The notes below the pieces were generated by a model, which saw only the letters and a program-made list of their open reading frames with translations, did no database searches and was not told the DNA's origin. From the NCBI RefSeq assembly GCF_031884435.1, contig NZ_CP134779.1:2356001-2420000 (forward strand): a DNA stretch of 64,000 bases. The letters are read 5' to 3'. A program made the position numbers and the translations under genes. The DNA is from Bosea sp. 685. Lineage in GTDB: Bacteria > Pseudomonadota > Alphaproteobacteria > Rhizobiales > Beijerinckiaceae. How positions within the stretch are numbered: position 1 is the first letter of the stretch; each line of letters opens with the position of its first letter. Positions 17,568-26,383 of the stretch are shown here, piece after piece.

Positions 17568-18347
17568 TCAGCGCAGCGGGCGGGCCAGCCTGCTGACCAG
17601 GGCGTTGAGCGCGACGGCGAGGCCGAAGATGATGATCAGGAGCGCGTACATGCCGGGCATGTCGAAGCGCTGGTAGTTCTGGATCACGAGGAAGCCGAGG
17701 CCCTGGTTCGAGAGCTTGGTCTCGGCCAGCAAGGTGCCGATCGTCGCGACGCCCAGGCCCAGCCGCACGCCGTTGAGAGTGGGCTCGCGCATGCCCGGCA
17801 GATAGACCTTGGTGACCATCTGCAGGGTCGAGGCGCGGAAGCTCTGGCCGACGCGGATCAGTACGGGGTTGATCTGGCGCATCCCGGCCGCGGCGCTCAG
17901 CGCGACCGGGAAGAAGCAGGAGAGCGCTCCCATCGCTATCTTCGAGCCCGGACCGACGCCGAACATCATGATCATGACCGGGAAGAAGATGATCTTGGGC
18001 GTCGGACCGAGATAATAGAGATAGGGCTCGAAGGCCCGCGACAGGAACCGGCTCGCGCCCAGCGCGATCCCGCAAGCGAGGCCAAGCCCGCCGCCGACCG
18101 CCAATCCAAGAATGATCTCGAAGCCGGTGACGGCGAGGTTGCGATAGAAGGCGGCGTCGGCAAGCGTCAGTGCGAGCGCCCGCGTGATCGCCAGGAGAGA
18201 GGGCACGACATCGCGATAGAGCAGCCCCGAGGCCGAGAGCGCCTCCCACAGCAGCAGCACGGTGGCGATGATGGCGATACGCAGCATCGTCACCGGTGAC
18301 AGCAGGCTGCCGGCTCGCGGCCCGGTCACGTGGTCGATCGCAGCCAT
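17568..18347 (-). CDS. ABC transporter permease (SsuC/TauC type)
   Basis: A 259-residue BPD-type permease with six likely membrane segments. The coupling region reads GMRQINPVLIRVGQSFRAS, and LPGMREPTLNGVRLGLG follows. The start at 18347 overlaps the end of the preceding permease gene by 22 bases. It forms a heterodimeric channel with that protein, fed by the SsuA-like binding protein encoded next. Confidence 0.9.
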   Translation of the reverse strand: MAAIDHVTGPRAGSLLSPVTMLRIAIIATVLLLWEALSASGLLYRDVVPSLLAITRALALTLADAAFYRNLAVTGFEIILGLAVGGGLGLACGIALGASRFLSRAFEPYLYYLGPTPKIIFFPVMIMMFGVGPGSKIAMGALSCFFPVALSAAAGMRQINPVLIRVGQSFRASTLQMVTKVYLPGMREPTLNGVRLGLGVATIGTLLAETKLSNQGLGFLVIQNYQRFDMPGMYALLIIIFGLAVALNALVSRLARPLR

Positions 18348-19102
18348 CGCTCGACCCTTTCCAGGCTGACGAAGACAACGACGCTGATCAGGATGACGAA
18401 GCAGATCGCGGCATAGGTTCCAGGCAGATCGTAGCGCTCGGCCAGCTCGTTGATCAGCGGCCCGAGCCCGCCGAAATTGATCAGGAACTCGACCCCGACG
18501 ATGTTGATCAGGGCAAAGATCAGCCCCAGCCGCAATCCGACGAAGATCGTCGGCAAGGCCGCCGGCAGCAGGACGCGCCAGAACATCTGGGACGGGGTCA
18601 GCTTGAAGGAGCGGCCGACATCGACCAGCACCGGTCTGATGCCGCTCAGCCCCTCCAGCGTCTTGAGGATGACCGGCGCCAGGCCCGAGACGAAGCCCAT
18701 CGCCACGATGGTCGAGGCGTTACGGCCGAAGATCACCAGGAAGAGCGGGTAGGCCAGCACCAGCGGGGCGGCGGCGAAAGCGGCGATCCAGGTTTCCGTC
18801 GCGGCCCGCAGCAGCTGGAAGCGGTAGAGCAACAGGCCTGCGGGCACGCCGACCAGAGTGAGGAGCAGGCCCGCCGCCAGCGCCTCTCCGCCCGTGATCA
18901 GGAAGCGGGAGAGTACGCCTTCCTCCAGCACCACGCGCTCGAAGGCGAGCGCGATCTGCGAGGGTGGCGGCACGACATAACGGCTGAGAATGTCGAGGCG
19001 GATCAAGAGCTCCAGGGTAAGAAGCCCGGCCAGCAGCAGGCCGAATCCGGCAATTGCCGGGCCGAGATCACGTTTGGCACGGGGGGCTGCGGCGTTCGCC
19101 AT
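18326..19102 (-). CDS. ABC transporter permease (SsuC/TauC type), second subunit
   Basis: A 258-residue permease with the same fold; the coupling loop is GLSGIRPVLVDVGRSFKLTPSQMFWRVLLP. The ATG at 19102 (MANAAAPRAKRD) is chosen; the frame is open 26 codons further but that part lies inside the ATPase gene and reads as an arginine-rich shadow. Two different permeases in one operon imply a heterodimer, unlike the single-gene SsuC arrangement. Confidence 0.9.
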   Translation of the reverse strand: MANAAAPRAKRDLGPAIAGFGLLLAGLLTLELLIRLDILSRYVVPPPSQIALAFERVVLEEGVLSRFLITGGEALAAGLLLTLVGVPAGLLLYRFQLLRAATETWIAAFAAAPLVLAYPLFLVIFGRNASTIVAMGFVSGLAPVILKTLEGLSGIRPVLVDVGRSFKLTPSQMFWRVLLPAALPTIFVGLRLGLIFALINIVGVEFLINFGGLGPLINELAERYDLPGTYAAICFVILISVVVFVSLERVERWLRSTT

Positions 19103-19103
19103 C

Positions 19104-20003
19104 TCAGCCTCGCGCCTTCTCGGATTCGGCGAGGCCGCGGCTCGCCTCCTCGCGCAGGTCGCTCCAGATCTGGGCGACATAGCGGCCGAAGGCCTCGCTG
19201 CCGACGATCTCGGAATTGCGCGGGCGCGGCAGGTCGATGTCGATGACGCGCTTCACCCGTCCGGGCCGGTAGCTCATGACGATGATGCGGTCGGAGAGCT
19301 GCACGGCCTCGGTGATATTGTGCGTGATCAGCAGCACCGTCTGCTTCAGCTCCTGCTGGATCTCGATGACCTTGTCGCCGAGCAGCAGGCGCGTCTGCTC
19401 ATCGAGCGCTGCGAAGGGCTCGTCCATCAGGAGCAGCGTCGGCTCGGAAGCGAGCGTACGCGCGATCGCGACGCGCTGGCGCATGCCGCCGGACAGCTCG
19501 GCGGGACGGCGCCGTTCAAAACCTCGCAGCCCGACGAGATTGACGAAATGCTGAGCCCTCTCCAGCCGCTCGGTCTTGGCCATGCCCTTGATCTCGAGCG
19601 GGAAGGCGATGTTCTCGACCACGGAGCGCCAGGGAAAGGTCGATTCCTCCTGGAAGACGATGCCGATACTCGGATGGGGGCCGGCGACGGTCTCGCCATC
19701 GATCAGGACGCTACCCTCACTCGCGGGCAGCAGGCCGCCGATGATGTTGAACAAGGTGGATTTGCCGCAGCCGGAGGGGCCGATGATGGTGACGAACTCG
19801 GTCCGCGCCACCTCGAAGGACATCGCCTCGACGGCGACCACGGCGCCGTCCGAAGTCTCGAAGCGTTTCGAGACGCCCTGAACCTCAAGTGTCGGCCGGG
19901 TCTTGGCCACGGTATTATGGCCCGCGCCGTTCATGAGGGCTGCGTTGCTGGCCGCATCGGCCAGATGGCCCGCGCGCGCATCGATCGAGACCGCTGCCGT
20001 CAT
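19104..20003 (-). CDS. ABC transporter ATP-binding protein (SsuB/TauB type)
   Basis: A 299-residue ATPase starting at MTAAVS (20003). Walker A GPSGCGKST, signature LSGGMRQRVAIART, Walker B LLLMDEPFAALDEQTR and ITHNITEA switch are all present. The ~35-residue tail before the ABC domain looks unstructured; a start nearer TLEVQGVSKRF is possible. First gene of the six-gene minus-strand operon that ends with the ThDP enzyme, and divergent from a LysR gene. Confidence 0.93.
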   Translation of the reverse strand: MTAAVSIDARAGHLADAASNAALMNGAGHNTVAKTRPTLEVQGVSKRFETSDGAVVAVEAMSFEVARTEFVTIIGPSGCGKSTLFNIIGGLLPASEGSVLIDGETVAGPHPSIGIVFQEESTFPWRSVVENIAFPLEIKGMAKTERLERAQHFVNLVGLRGFERRRPAELSGGMRQRVAIARTLASEPTLLLMDEPFAALDEQTRLLLGDKVIEIQQELKQTVLLITHNITEAVQLSDRIIVMSYRPGRVKRVIDIDLPRPRNSEIVGSEAFGRYVAQIWSDLREEASRGLAESEKARG

Positions 20004-20244
20004 CACAGTCCTTGTCGCGTCGGCGGCGGATAGCGGCGCTTTGGCGACCTGCTGTCCGCTCCTCCTCCAGAAAGAGCCTCTGCGGACCCTTGAGCGCATT
20101 TGAGGCCAGCAGGGGCGCTGATGTCCAAGACATTGTTCGATGGTCTGCCCATATCAAATCGATTGGCCTTGCCGGGCGGCTTTGCGCTAATGCTTCGCTG
20201 CGTCGCGCCTGCATGGGCGGACGCCATCGAGCGGAGACGGCCCC

Positions 20245-21165
20245 ATCAACCTGCGGCAGCTGCGTTACTTCACCAGGGTTGTCGAGGCCGGGAACATCAC
20301 CCGCGCCTCCGAATTGCTGTTCGTGGCGCAGCCGGCGCTGGGTCTCCAGATTCGCCAGCTCGAGGAGGAGCTCGGCACGGCGCTGCTGCTGCGCCATTCG
20401 CGCGGCGTCGCGCCGACGCCGGCCGGGCAACTGCTCTATGACGGGGCGCGCGACCTGCTCCAGCGGGCCGAGGCGCTGAAGGCGCAGGTCAAGGGGCTCG
20501 ACGCCAGCACGGCCGAGACCTTGATCCTGGGTCTGTCTCCGAGCGTCAGTGTCCTGCTGGGCCAGGACATCATGCTCGAGGCGCGCGGGCGTCTGCCGAA
20601 TGTGTTCCTGAGCCTGTTCGAGGCGATGAGCATCGGGCTGATCGAGGCGATGGACCGGCAGGAGGTCGATGTCGCCTTCGCTTATGATTATTCCGACCGG
20701 CCGAGCCTGAGCGGAACCCCGCTCTTCGACGAGGAGCTGCTGTTCGTGAGCGCGCCAGGCGGCGATTCGGAGCAGCCGATCGCGCTGACTGAGGCCCTGG
20801 CGCGCGATCTCGTCCTGGCGAGCGAGCGCGACCCGATTCGCCGCACGGTCGAGGCGCGGGCCCAGAAGCTCGGCATTCGCCCGCATATCGTCTTCGAGGC
20901 GCAGTCGGTCGCGCTGATGAAGAGCGTCGTCGCGGCGGGGCATGCGGCGACGATCATGCCCTATGGCATCGCGACCGAGGAGTTGCGGCGCGGCGAGCTG
21001 ATCGGGCGGCGCATTGAGCAGCCGCTGCTGCGCCGGCTCTATCTGGTCAAGCAGTCGCAGCGCGTGCCGTTGCGGGCGGAGGCCGAGATCGATGCGTTCC
21101 TGGGCGAGATGGCGCAGCGGCTTCGCCTGGCGCTTGGGCCACTGGCGCGCCCCTTCACAGCTTGA
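20245..21165 (+). CDS. LysR family regulator with apparent ATC start codon
   Basis: A full-length LysR protein of 306 residues: N-terminal winged helix (NLRQLRYFTRVVEAGNITRASELL; then QPALGLQIRQLEEELG) and a periplasmic-binding-like effector domain. No ATG, GTG or TTG exists between the in-frame TAA at 20188 and the TTG at 20314, and starting at 20314 would delete half the DNA-binding domain. The codon where homologues have ATG is ATC (20245), with GGAGA eight bases upstream. Either ATC is used, an upstream CTG (20209) is used, or a substitution destroyed the start. Divergent from the SsuABC/ThDP operon, which it probably controls. Confidence 0.8.
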   Translation: MNLRQLRYFTRVVEAGNITRASELLFVAQPALGLQIRQLEEELGTALLLRHSRGVAPTPAGQLLYDGARDLLQRAEALKAQVKGLDASTAETLILGLSPSVSVLLGQDIMLEARGRLPNVFLSLFEAMSIGLIEAMDRQEVDVAFAYDYSDRPSLSGTPLFDEELLFVSAPGGDSEQPIALTEALARDLVLASERDPIRRTVEARAQKLGIRPHIVFEAQSVALMKSVVAAGHAATIMPYGIATEELRRGELIGRRIEQPLLRRLYLVKQSQRVPLRAEAEIDAFLGEMAQRLRLALGPLARPFTA

Positions 21166-22147
21166 AGCCGTCCAGTGTCGAGGGGTGGAACAGCTCTTCT
21201 GGCCTGACGCGCCGCTTCGACAGCCCCTGGCGGTGGTGGTGCTCCAGGAAATTGTCGAGCCCGGCCTTGTTCGGCGCAAAACCATAAGACCAGAAATCCG
21301 GCCCCATCAGATCGCGCGCGGCGGCCAGTTGCTCCTCGACGAAGGGCAAGGTGACCTTGGTTGCCGAGGTGTCGGCGAGTTTTGCCAGCGCCATGGCCTT
21401 GGACTGCTCGAAGGCCTTCAGCACCGTCGCCGGCAGCCAGGGATGGGCCTCGACCAGGGATCGGCGCACGCCGATGAGGTGCATGATCGGAAAAATGCCG
21501 GTGCGCCGATAGTAGTCCTGGGCGAGCGCGGTCGGGTCGGCGAAAAGCCGCGCGACCTCCGGATGGCCACGCTCGAAGCAGGGCGGGGCGCGCGGGCCGA
21601 TATAGGCGTCGATCTCGCCGTCCTGGAGCAGCATGTCGAGAGACTTGCCGGCAGGGGCGGCCTCCAGCCTGATCTCCGGCGGCAATTCGATCGCGATCTT
21701 CTCGACCCTACTCGGGTCCACGATGCCGCCGCGCACCCAGGTGACGTCGCTTGGCCTGACGCCATAGTCCTCGTCGAGCAGCGCGCGGACCCAGACGCAG
21801 GCCGTGAGCTGATACTCTGGCAGGCCGATCCGGCGCCCCTTCAGATCCTGCGGCGTGCGGATGCCGCGATCGGTGCGGATATAGATCGAGGTGTGCCGGA
21901 AGGCTCGCGAGACGAAGGCGGGAACGCCGACATAAGCAGGCGTACCCTGCGCCGTCTTCAGGCTCATGCTGCTGAGCGACAATTCGCAGATGTCGAAGGC
22001 CTCGTCGCGGAAGGAGCGGAAGAAGATCTCCTCCGGCGTCAGCATCATCGGAACGATCTCGACCCCGTCGATGCGAACCGCGCCGTCGAGGAGCGGCCGG
22101 TTGCGATCATAGTCCCCGATCGCCAGGGACAAGCTCAAGCGTGACAT
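21155..22147 (-). CDS. 4,5-dihydroxyphthalate decarboxylase-like / periplasmic-binding-fold protein
   Basis: A 330-residue protein resembling 4,5-dihydroxyphthalate decarboxylase (Pht5), which has a type-2 periplasmic-binding fold but is cytoplasmic. It begins MSRLSLSLAIGDYDRNRPL, without a signal peptide, and contains FDICELSLSSM and GRRIGLPEYQLTA. The frame is open 46 codons upstream, but homology-like sequence starts at 22147. Members are annotated either as decarboxylases or as binding proteins; the missing signal favours an enzyme. Its 3' end overlaps that of the convergent LysR gene by 11 bases. Confidence 0.8.
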   Translation of the reverse strand: MSRLSLSLAIGDYDRNRPLLDGAVRIDGVEIVPMMLTPEEIFFRSFRDEAFDICELSLSSMSLKTAQGTPAYVGVPAFVSRAFRHTSIYIRTDRGIRTPQDLKGRRIGLPEYQLTACVWVRALLDEDYGVRPSDVTWVRGGIVDPSRVEKIAIELPPEIRLEAAPAGKSLDMLLQDGEIDAYIGPRAPPCFERGHPEVARLFADPTALAQDYYRRTGIFPIMHLIGVRRSLVEAHPWLPATVLKAFEQSKAMALAKLADTSATKVTLPFVEEQLAAARDLMGPDFWSYGFAPNKAGLDNFLEHHHRQGLSKRRVRPEELFHPSTLDGFKL

Positions 22148-22308
22148 GCGGACAGGCCCTTTGACCGGCCGCCCAGATGTTCGCGGCCGCATGCCATCTG
22201 CGGAGGACCTGGGCGCCAAATCCAGAATTGAATCGACAGCGCTGCCATATGGCGAATGTCTCGGTGCGCCGGCAGCCGGGTGCAATCAGCGCCGTAAGGC
22301 TTTGATCT

Positions 22309-22360
22309 GGCATCGGCTTCTCCCGAAAACCGGTTCCCACTTTTTCGCATCCTGCTCTAG
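22309..22360. repeat. Dispersed rhizobial-type repeat with ACCGGTT core
   Basis: A ~50-bp element with a palindromic core (GAAAACCGGTTCCCAC) and a CTCTAG end. Very similar short repeats are scattered through Hyphomicrobiales genomes (from memory). Its CTAG end supplies the TAG stop of the MFS gene 22357-23592. It is related in layout, not closely in sequence, to the elements at 36154, 37284 and 58512. Confidence 0.65.
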
Positions 22361-23592
22361 CGCTTGCCCAATTCGATGTCGGGCATGGTCGGCGGCGTGA
22401 GGCCCCGCTCGCTTTCAGGGATGACGGGCGAGGGGTTGCGCGAGATGCGCAGTGCGAGATAGGCGGCCGTTGCGATCGACAGCACGACGAGATAGGCGAG
22501 CAGCCCCTGTGGGCCGAGAAACTGCATGAACAGCGTCGCCGCGAGCGGCCCGATGGCCGAACCGACGCCCCAGAGAAAGAGCAGCCGGGCCGAAAGCCCG
22601 ACCGCCTGCTCCTGTCCCAGGCGAAAATAGGCGTGCGCAACGGCGACCGTGTAGAGCGGGATGCCGCAGCCGCCGATCAGGGTGAACAGGCTGAACAGCC
22701 ATATCCGGTCATGCGCCGTACCCAATTGCAGCAGCACCCCGAGCAGGGTCGCAGCCAATGCGACCGCGCTCGCGGCGGTCAGCATGATGACGCGGCTGGC
22801 AATGCGGTCCGCGAGCAGGCTCAGCGGCCATTGCAGCATGAGCGCGCCGATCTGGATCGCGGCGGTCAGCAGGATCGTCGCTCTCTGGTCGAGGCCGATC
22901 AGGATGCCGTAGGCAGGCGCGACATTGGTCAAGGGACCGCCGACCAAGCCGACATAAAGGCAGCCGATGACGGCGGCCGGCGCATGCCGCCACAAGGTCC
23001 GCAACCTGACCGAGACGACCTCGCTCGATTCAGGGCCGCGAGCCCGGGTGAGCGCCACGGGAATCAGCGCGAACGAGAACGCCATGCTGGCGTAGAGAAA
23101 GACGTCATGCGCCTGGATCGCGACATAGCCGACGCCGATCTGGGAGCCGATCAAAGCAAGGCGATTGAGGATCTGGTAGATACCGAAGATGCGGCCGCGA
23201 TTGCTGCCCTTGGCCTGGCCGCTGATCCAGCTCTCGATGCAGATGGCATGGCCGGCGGCCGACAGGCCCATGACGAGCCGCGCCACGCCCCACAAGGCCT
23301 CGGGAATCATTGGAAAGCTCAAGGTCGAGGCGGCCTGAAGCGCGGCGAAGACGGCAAAGCCGCGAATATGGCCAATGCGGCGCACCAGCGAGGGAATCGC
23401 GAAGCAGCCGACGAGAAAGCCGATCGAGTAGGCCGAGCCGACCAGACCGATCAGGAGCGGAGGCTGGCCCGCGACCGCCATCCGCAAAGGCACGACCGTG
23501 TTCACGATCGTGCCGGCCACCTGCAGGATCAGCGCTCCGGCAACGATCGCGCCAAGCGCAGCGACCGAACCGCTATGGGCCTTTTCTGTCAC
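22357..23592 (-). CDS. MFS transporter (YcaD-like)
   Basis: A 411-residue major facilitator with about twelve membrane segments. RIGHIRGFAVFAALQA matches loop 2-3 and CIESWISGQAKGSNRGRIFGIYQ loop 4-5 of the YcaD branch, whose substrates are mostly unknown. Its stop codon lies inside the dispersed repeat at 22309-22360. It follows the SDR gene by 103 bases on the same strand and may be read from the end of the long operon, or on its own. Confidence 0.87.
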   Translation of the reverse strand: MTEKAHSGSVAALGAIVAGALILQVAGTIVNTVVPLRMAVAGQPPLLIGLVGSAYSIGFLVGCFAIPSLVRRIGHIRGFAVFAALQAASTLSFPMIPEALWGVARLVMGLSAAGHAICIESWISGQAKGSNRGRIFGIYQILNRLALIGSQIGVGYVAIQAHDVFLYASMAFSFALIPVALTRARGPESSEVVSVRLRTLWRHAPAAVIGCLYVGLVGGPLTNVAPAYGILIGLDQRATILLTAAIQIGALMLQWPLSLLADRIASRVIMLTAASAVALAATLLGVLLQLGTAHDRIWLFSLFTLIGGCGIPLYTVAVAHAYFRLGQEQAVGLSARLLFLWGVGSAIGPLAATLFMQFLGPQGLLAYLVVLSIATAAYLALRISRNPSPVIPESERGLTPPTMPDIELGKR

Positions 23593-23695
23593 GGCTCCAG
23601 ATATCCAGGACGCTTCCCCAGGAACCCATCTGCCCGGCTTCCCGGGGAAAAGCCAGATGAAATATCCCGCCTCGCGCGGATGCGGGCCTACTGCA

Positions 23696-24403
23696 TTAAA
23701 GCGAGGCGCCTCCGCAGATGACGATCTGCTGCCCAGTGATGCTTGCGGCCGGGTCCGAGAGCAGGAAGCCGGTCAGGGCCGCGACTTCCTCTGGCTTCAC
23801 CAGGCGGCCCATCGGCGGCATCTTGGGTGCGACGGAGGCGCGCTTGGGGTCCTTCAGCATCGGCGTGTCGGTCGCGCCAGGTGCGACGACATTGACCGTG
23901 ATCCGGCGCGGCGCGAGCTCGATGGCGAAGGAGCGCGCCATGCCGACGAGCGCGGCCTTGGTCGCGGCATATTGCGCCCGCCCGGCCGAGCCTGCCGCCG
24001 TGCGGCTGCCGATGAGGACGATGCGGCCTCCATCGGGCAGGCGCGGCACGAGATGCTCGACCATCTGTTCGGCGGCATCCACGTGCAATCGCCACATCGC
24101 CCGGCCATTTTCTGGGTCGAGCTGGCCAAGCGTGCCGACGCGCAGGATGCCGGCGGCATGGACCAGCGCATCGACCGGACCGAGGCCCGCGAGAGCGGCA
24201 TCGAGCGCCGCTCTGTCGGCGATATCGACGGAGACGGCCGAAAAGCGTTCATGCGTCAGATCGGGCGCGCTGCGGCTGAAGCCGATGACGCTCCAGCCGA
24301 GATCGAGCAGATGGCGCACGGTCGCCGCGCCGATGCCGGAGCTGGCGCCGGTGACGAGCGCGCGTTTCGCGCGCCCGTCCTGTGTCGAGAGCGCCGGCGT
24401 CAT
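23696..24403 (-). CDS. SDR family oxidoreductase
   Basis: A 235-residue classical short-chain dehydrogenase. TGASSGIGAAT near residue 18, HAAGILRVG, the catalytic serine in IGSRTAAGS, YAATK tyrosine-lysine, and the C-terminal TGQQIVICGGASL are visible. Its ATG overlaps the stop of the binding-protein gene (ATGA), making it the last gene of the 35177-23696 run. It may oxidise the imported compound or an intermediate of the aldolase/kinase pathway at the head of the operon. Confidence 0.9.
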   Translation of the reverse strand: MTPALSTQDGRAKRALVTGASSGIGAATVRHLLDLGWSVIGFSRSAPDLTHERFSAVSVDIADRAALDAALAGLGPVDALVHAAGILRVGTLGQLDPENGRAMWRLHVDAAEQMVEHLVPRLPDGGRIVLIGSRTAAGSAGRAQYAATKAALVGMARSFAIELAPRRITVNVVAPGATDTPMLKDPKRASVAPKMPPMGRLVKPEEVAALTGFLLSDPAASITGQQIVICGGASL

Positions 24404-25470
24404 CCGGTGAAGGACCGCGCCTGCGCCCTGATCTTCTCGACATCGAAGTCGTTGATCTTGTCGATGAGGTCATTGGTGTAGATCTTTGTGAAATCAGCGA
24501 TGGTCCAGTCGTTCATCTTCGCCTCGGTGACGAATTCGTCGACCCGGATACTGCCCATCTTGGCGCCGGCATAGGGCGGCTCATAGAGCTTGATGCGCCG
24601 GCTGATCGCCTCCAGCACCGACTTCACCGCCTGCTCCTCGCTTGAGCCGCGCGGGGCGGTCTCTGGATAGAGCTTGAGGAAGGCTTTCGCGCCGGCGGCA
24701 GGGTTCTCCAGGATGAAGCGCGAAGCCTTGGCGGTCGAGCGGCCGAAGCCGATGAAGAGATCGCGCTCGGCCTGGATCCTCTGGCGTAGGCCCATCAGGA
24801 ACTGGCCGCCGATCATCGGCAGGTTGCTGGGGCGCGCCAGCAGCTCCAGCGGGATGCCGGCGCCGTCGATGATGCCGAAGCCGGTGTCGTAATAGGCGAG
24901 GGCGTCGATGGCGCCGCGCTGCAGGGCCACGCCGGCTGGAACGCCGGCGCCGACGGCCGTCCATTTCACATCCTTGTCGGGATCGACGCCGAGCGATTTC
25001 AGTACGTTGCGGGTGACCGGATATTCGGTGCCGCCGAAATCGGAGACGCCGATGTTCTTGCCCTTGAGGTCGGTATAGGCCTTGGCGGTCGAGCCCGGCT
25101 TGACCGCAATGTCCCATTTATAGGGGTAGGTGTACTGGTAGAACCATTGCGAGTTGCCCCACTCGTTGCGGGCCAGGATCGGCAAGGCATAGGAGGGCAC
25201 GCCGATGCCGACATCGACGTCGCCCTTATCGGTCGCGACCTGGACGTTGGCGTTGCCTCCGAGCGCCAGCCCCTGGACCGTGAAGCCCTCCTCGGCATTG
25301 TAGCCGAGCGCCTCGCCGATCAACAGATTGATGACGCTGGAGTTGAGCGATTTTAGCCCGACGCCGACCTTCACGGTCCGCGTCGCCTGCGCGAAGGACG
25401 AGCGTGGTCCCAGCGCGAGGGCCGCTGCGAAGACGCTGCTGGCCTGAAGCCATTGCCTGCGATTGATCAT
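24400..25470 (-). CDS. ABC transporter substrate-binding protein (SsuA/NMT1 type)
   Basis: A 356-residue periplasmic binding protein. The signal begins NRRQWLQASSVF, a twin-arginine-like pattern, and ends SSFAQ. The mature part has VGVGLKSLNSSVINLLIGEALGY and the GGNANVQVATDKGDVDVG loop of the NMT1/SsuA group. It follows the permease gene by 50 bases. Ligand unknown; with the paired ATPase it forms a second SsuABC-type importer in the window. Confidence 0.9.
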   Translation of the reverse strand: MINRRQWLQASSVFAAALALGPRSSFAQATRTVKVGVGLKSLNSSVINLLIGEALGYNAEEGFTVQGLALGGNANVQVATDKGDVDVGIGVPSYALPILARNEWGNSQWFYQYTYPYKWDIAVKPGSTAKAYTDLKGKNIGVSDFGGTEYPVTRNVLKSLGVDPDKDVKWTAVGAGVPAGVALQRGAIDALAYYDTGFGIIDGAGIPLELLARPSNLPMIGGQFLMGLRQRIQAERDLFIGFGRSTAKASRFILENPAAGAKAFLKLYPETAPRGSSEEQAVKSVLEAISRRIKLYEPPYAGAKMGSIRVDEFVTEAKMNDWTIADFTKIYTNDLIDKINDFDVEKIRAQARSFTG

Positions 25471-25520
25471 GACGTTCTCCCAGAGTTGGTTGTTGGTTTT
25501 GCTTGGTCAGTTTTGCTTGG

Positions 25521-26228
25521 TTACTTGCGGCCGCGATCGCCCCAATGGACGACCTTCTTTTCCAGCCCGCGTACGATGGAGTGGAGCGTGATTCCCATGG
25601 CGCCGAGGATGACGAGGGCGGCGAAGACGCCGGCCACGTCGGTGACCGCCTGCGCCTGGGTGATGACGACGCCCATGCCTTGCTGGGCGCCGAGGAATTC
25701 CGCGACGATGGTGCCGAGCAGCGCATAGACCACCGCCATGTCGAGCCCGGCGAAGATGAAGGGCGCCGCATTGGGCAGCTTGACGATGCGGTAAGTCTCG
25801 AAGCGCGTGGCCGAGAGCGAGCGCATCAAGTCGATGCGCTCGGGCTCGACGGCGCGCAGGCCCGTGAAGCTGTTGATCAGCATCGGGAAGAAGGCGAGCA
25901 GCGCCGAGATCGCGATCTTGGAGCCGTCGCCGAAGCCGAACCAGATCACGATCAGGGGCGCGATCGCGACCTTGGGCAGGCTCTGAAGCGCGAAGGCATA
26001 GGGCATGACCAATTTCTCGATCAAGCGGCTCTCGGCCATCAGCGAGCCGAGCGTCAGGCCCAGCCCCGAGCCGATCGCCAGCCCGATCGCGGCGTTCTTC
26101 AGCGTGCCCCAGAGTGGCAGGTAGTAGCCAAGCGGGCTCGACGGGTTGACCGCGATGCCCGACCACAGCGCCTTCCACACAGCCAGCGGCGTCGGCAGGA
26201 TGTAGGAGGGCACTTCGAGATATTTCAC
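25521..26228 (-). CDS. ABC transporter permease (SsuC type), N-terminus displaced by frameshift
   Basis: The 235-residue frame from a GTG at 26228 holds five of the usual six membrane segments and the coupling loop GLRAVEPERIDLMRSLSATRFE. The missing first segment (TLIGLVVLFGGWALAV) is encoded directly upstream in the same frame, but no start codon serves it. The ATG coupled to the ATPase stop (26383) is in another frame. One extra C in the coding-strand C6 run (26326-26331) would join the two into a normal ~287-residue permease. The gene is either a true pseudogene, slippage-dependent, or carries a sequencing error. Confidence 0.8.
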   Translation of the reverse strand: MKYLEVPSYILPTPLAVWKALWSGIAVNPSSPLGYYLPLWGTLKNAAIGLAIGSGLGLTLGSLMAESRLIEKLVMPYAFALQSLPKVAIAPLIVIWFGFGDGSKIAISALLAFFPMLINSFTGLRAVEPERIDLMRSLSATRFETYRIVKLPNAAPFIFAGLDMAVVYALLGTIVAEFLGAQQGMGVVITQAQAVTDVAGVFAALVILGAMGITLHSIVRGLEKKVVHWGDRGRK

Positions 26229-26383
26229 CGCGAGCGCCCAACCGCCAAACAGGACGACGAGGCCGATCAGCGTGATCGCGGTGCCGTTGACGCCGTTGCC
26301 GTCCTTGGCTTTGGTCTTGGGCTTCGGGGGGCGCGCTCGATCGCGACGCTGTCTGCAATGATGGTGGTCTGTGCTTGGCTCAT
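26229..26383 (-). pseudogene. 5' part of the frameshifted permease gene
   Basis: ATG at 26383 shares its A with the ATPase stop (TGATG), and reads MSQAQTTIIADSVAIERAP before a C6 run at 26326-26331 (G6 on the plus strand). Past the run this frame soon meets TGA, while the next frame reads PKPKTKAKDG and then the first membrane helix leading into the 25521-26228 frame. Seven C residues instead of six would restore one gene. Confidence 0.75.

Noticed and set aside
20213..20320. ATG at 20213 as the LysR start
   Set aside because: It is in a different frame and would need a single-base frameshift to reach the LysR coding frame; the ATC start with a well-placed Shine-Dalgarno needs no such change.
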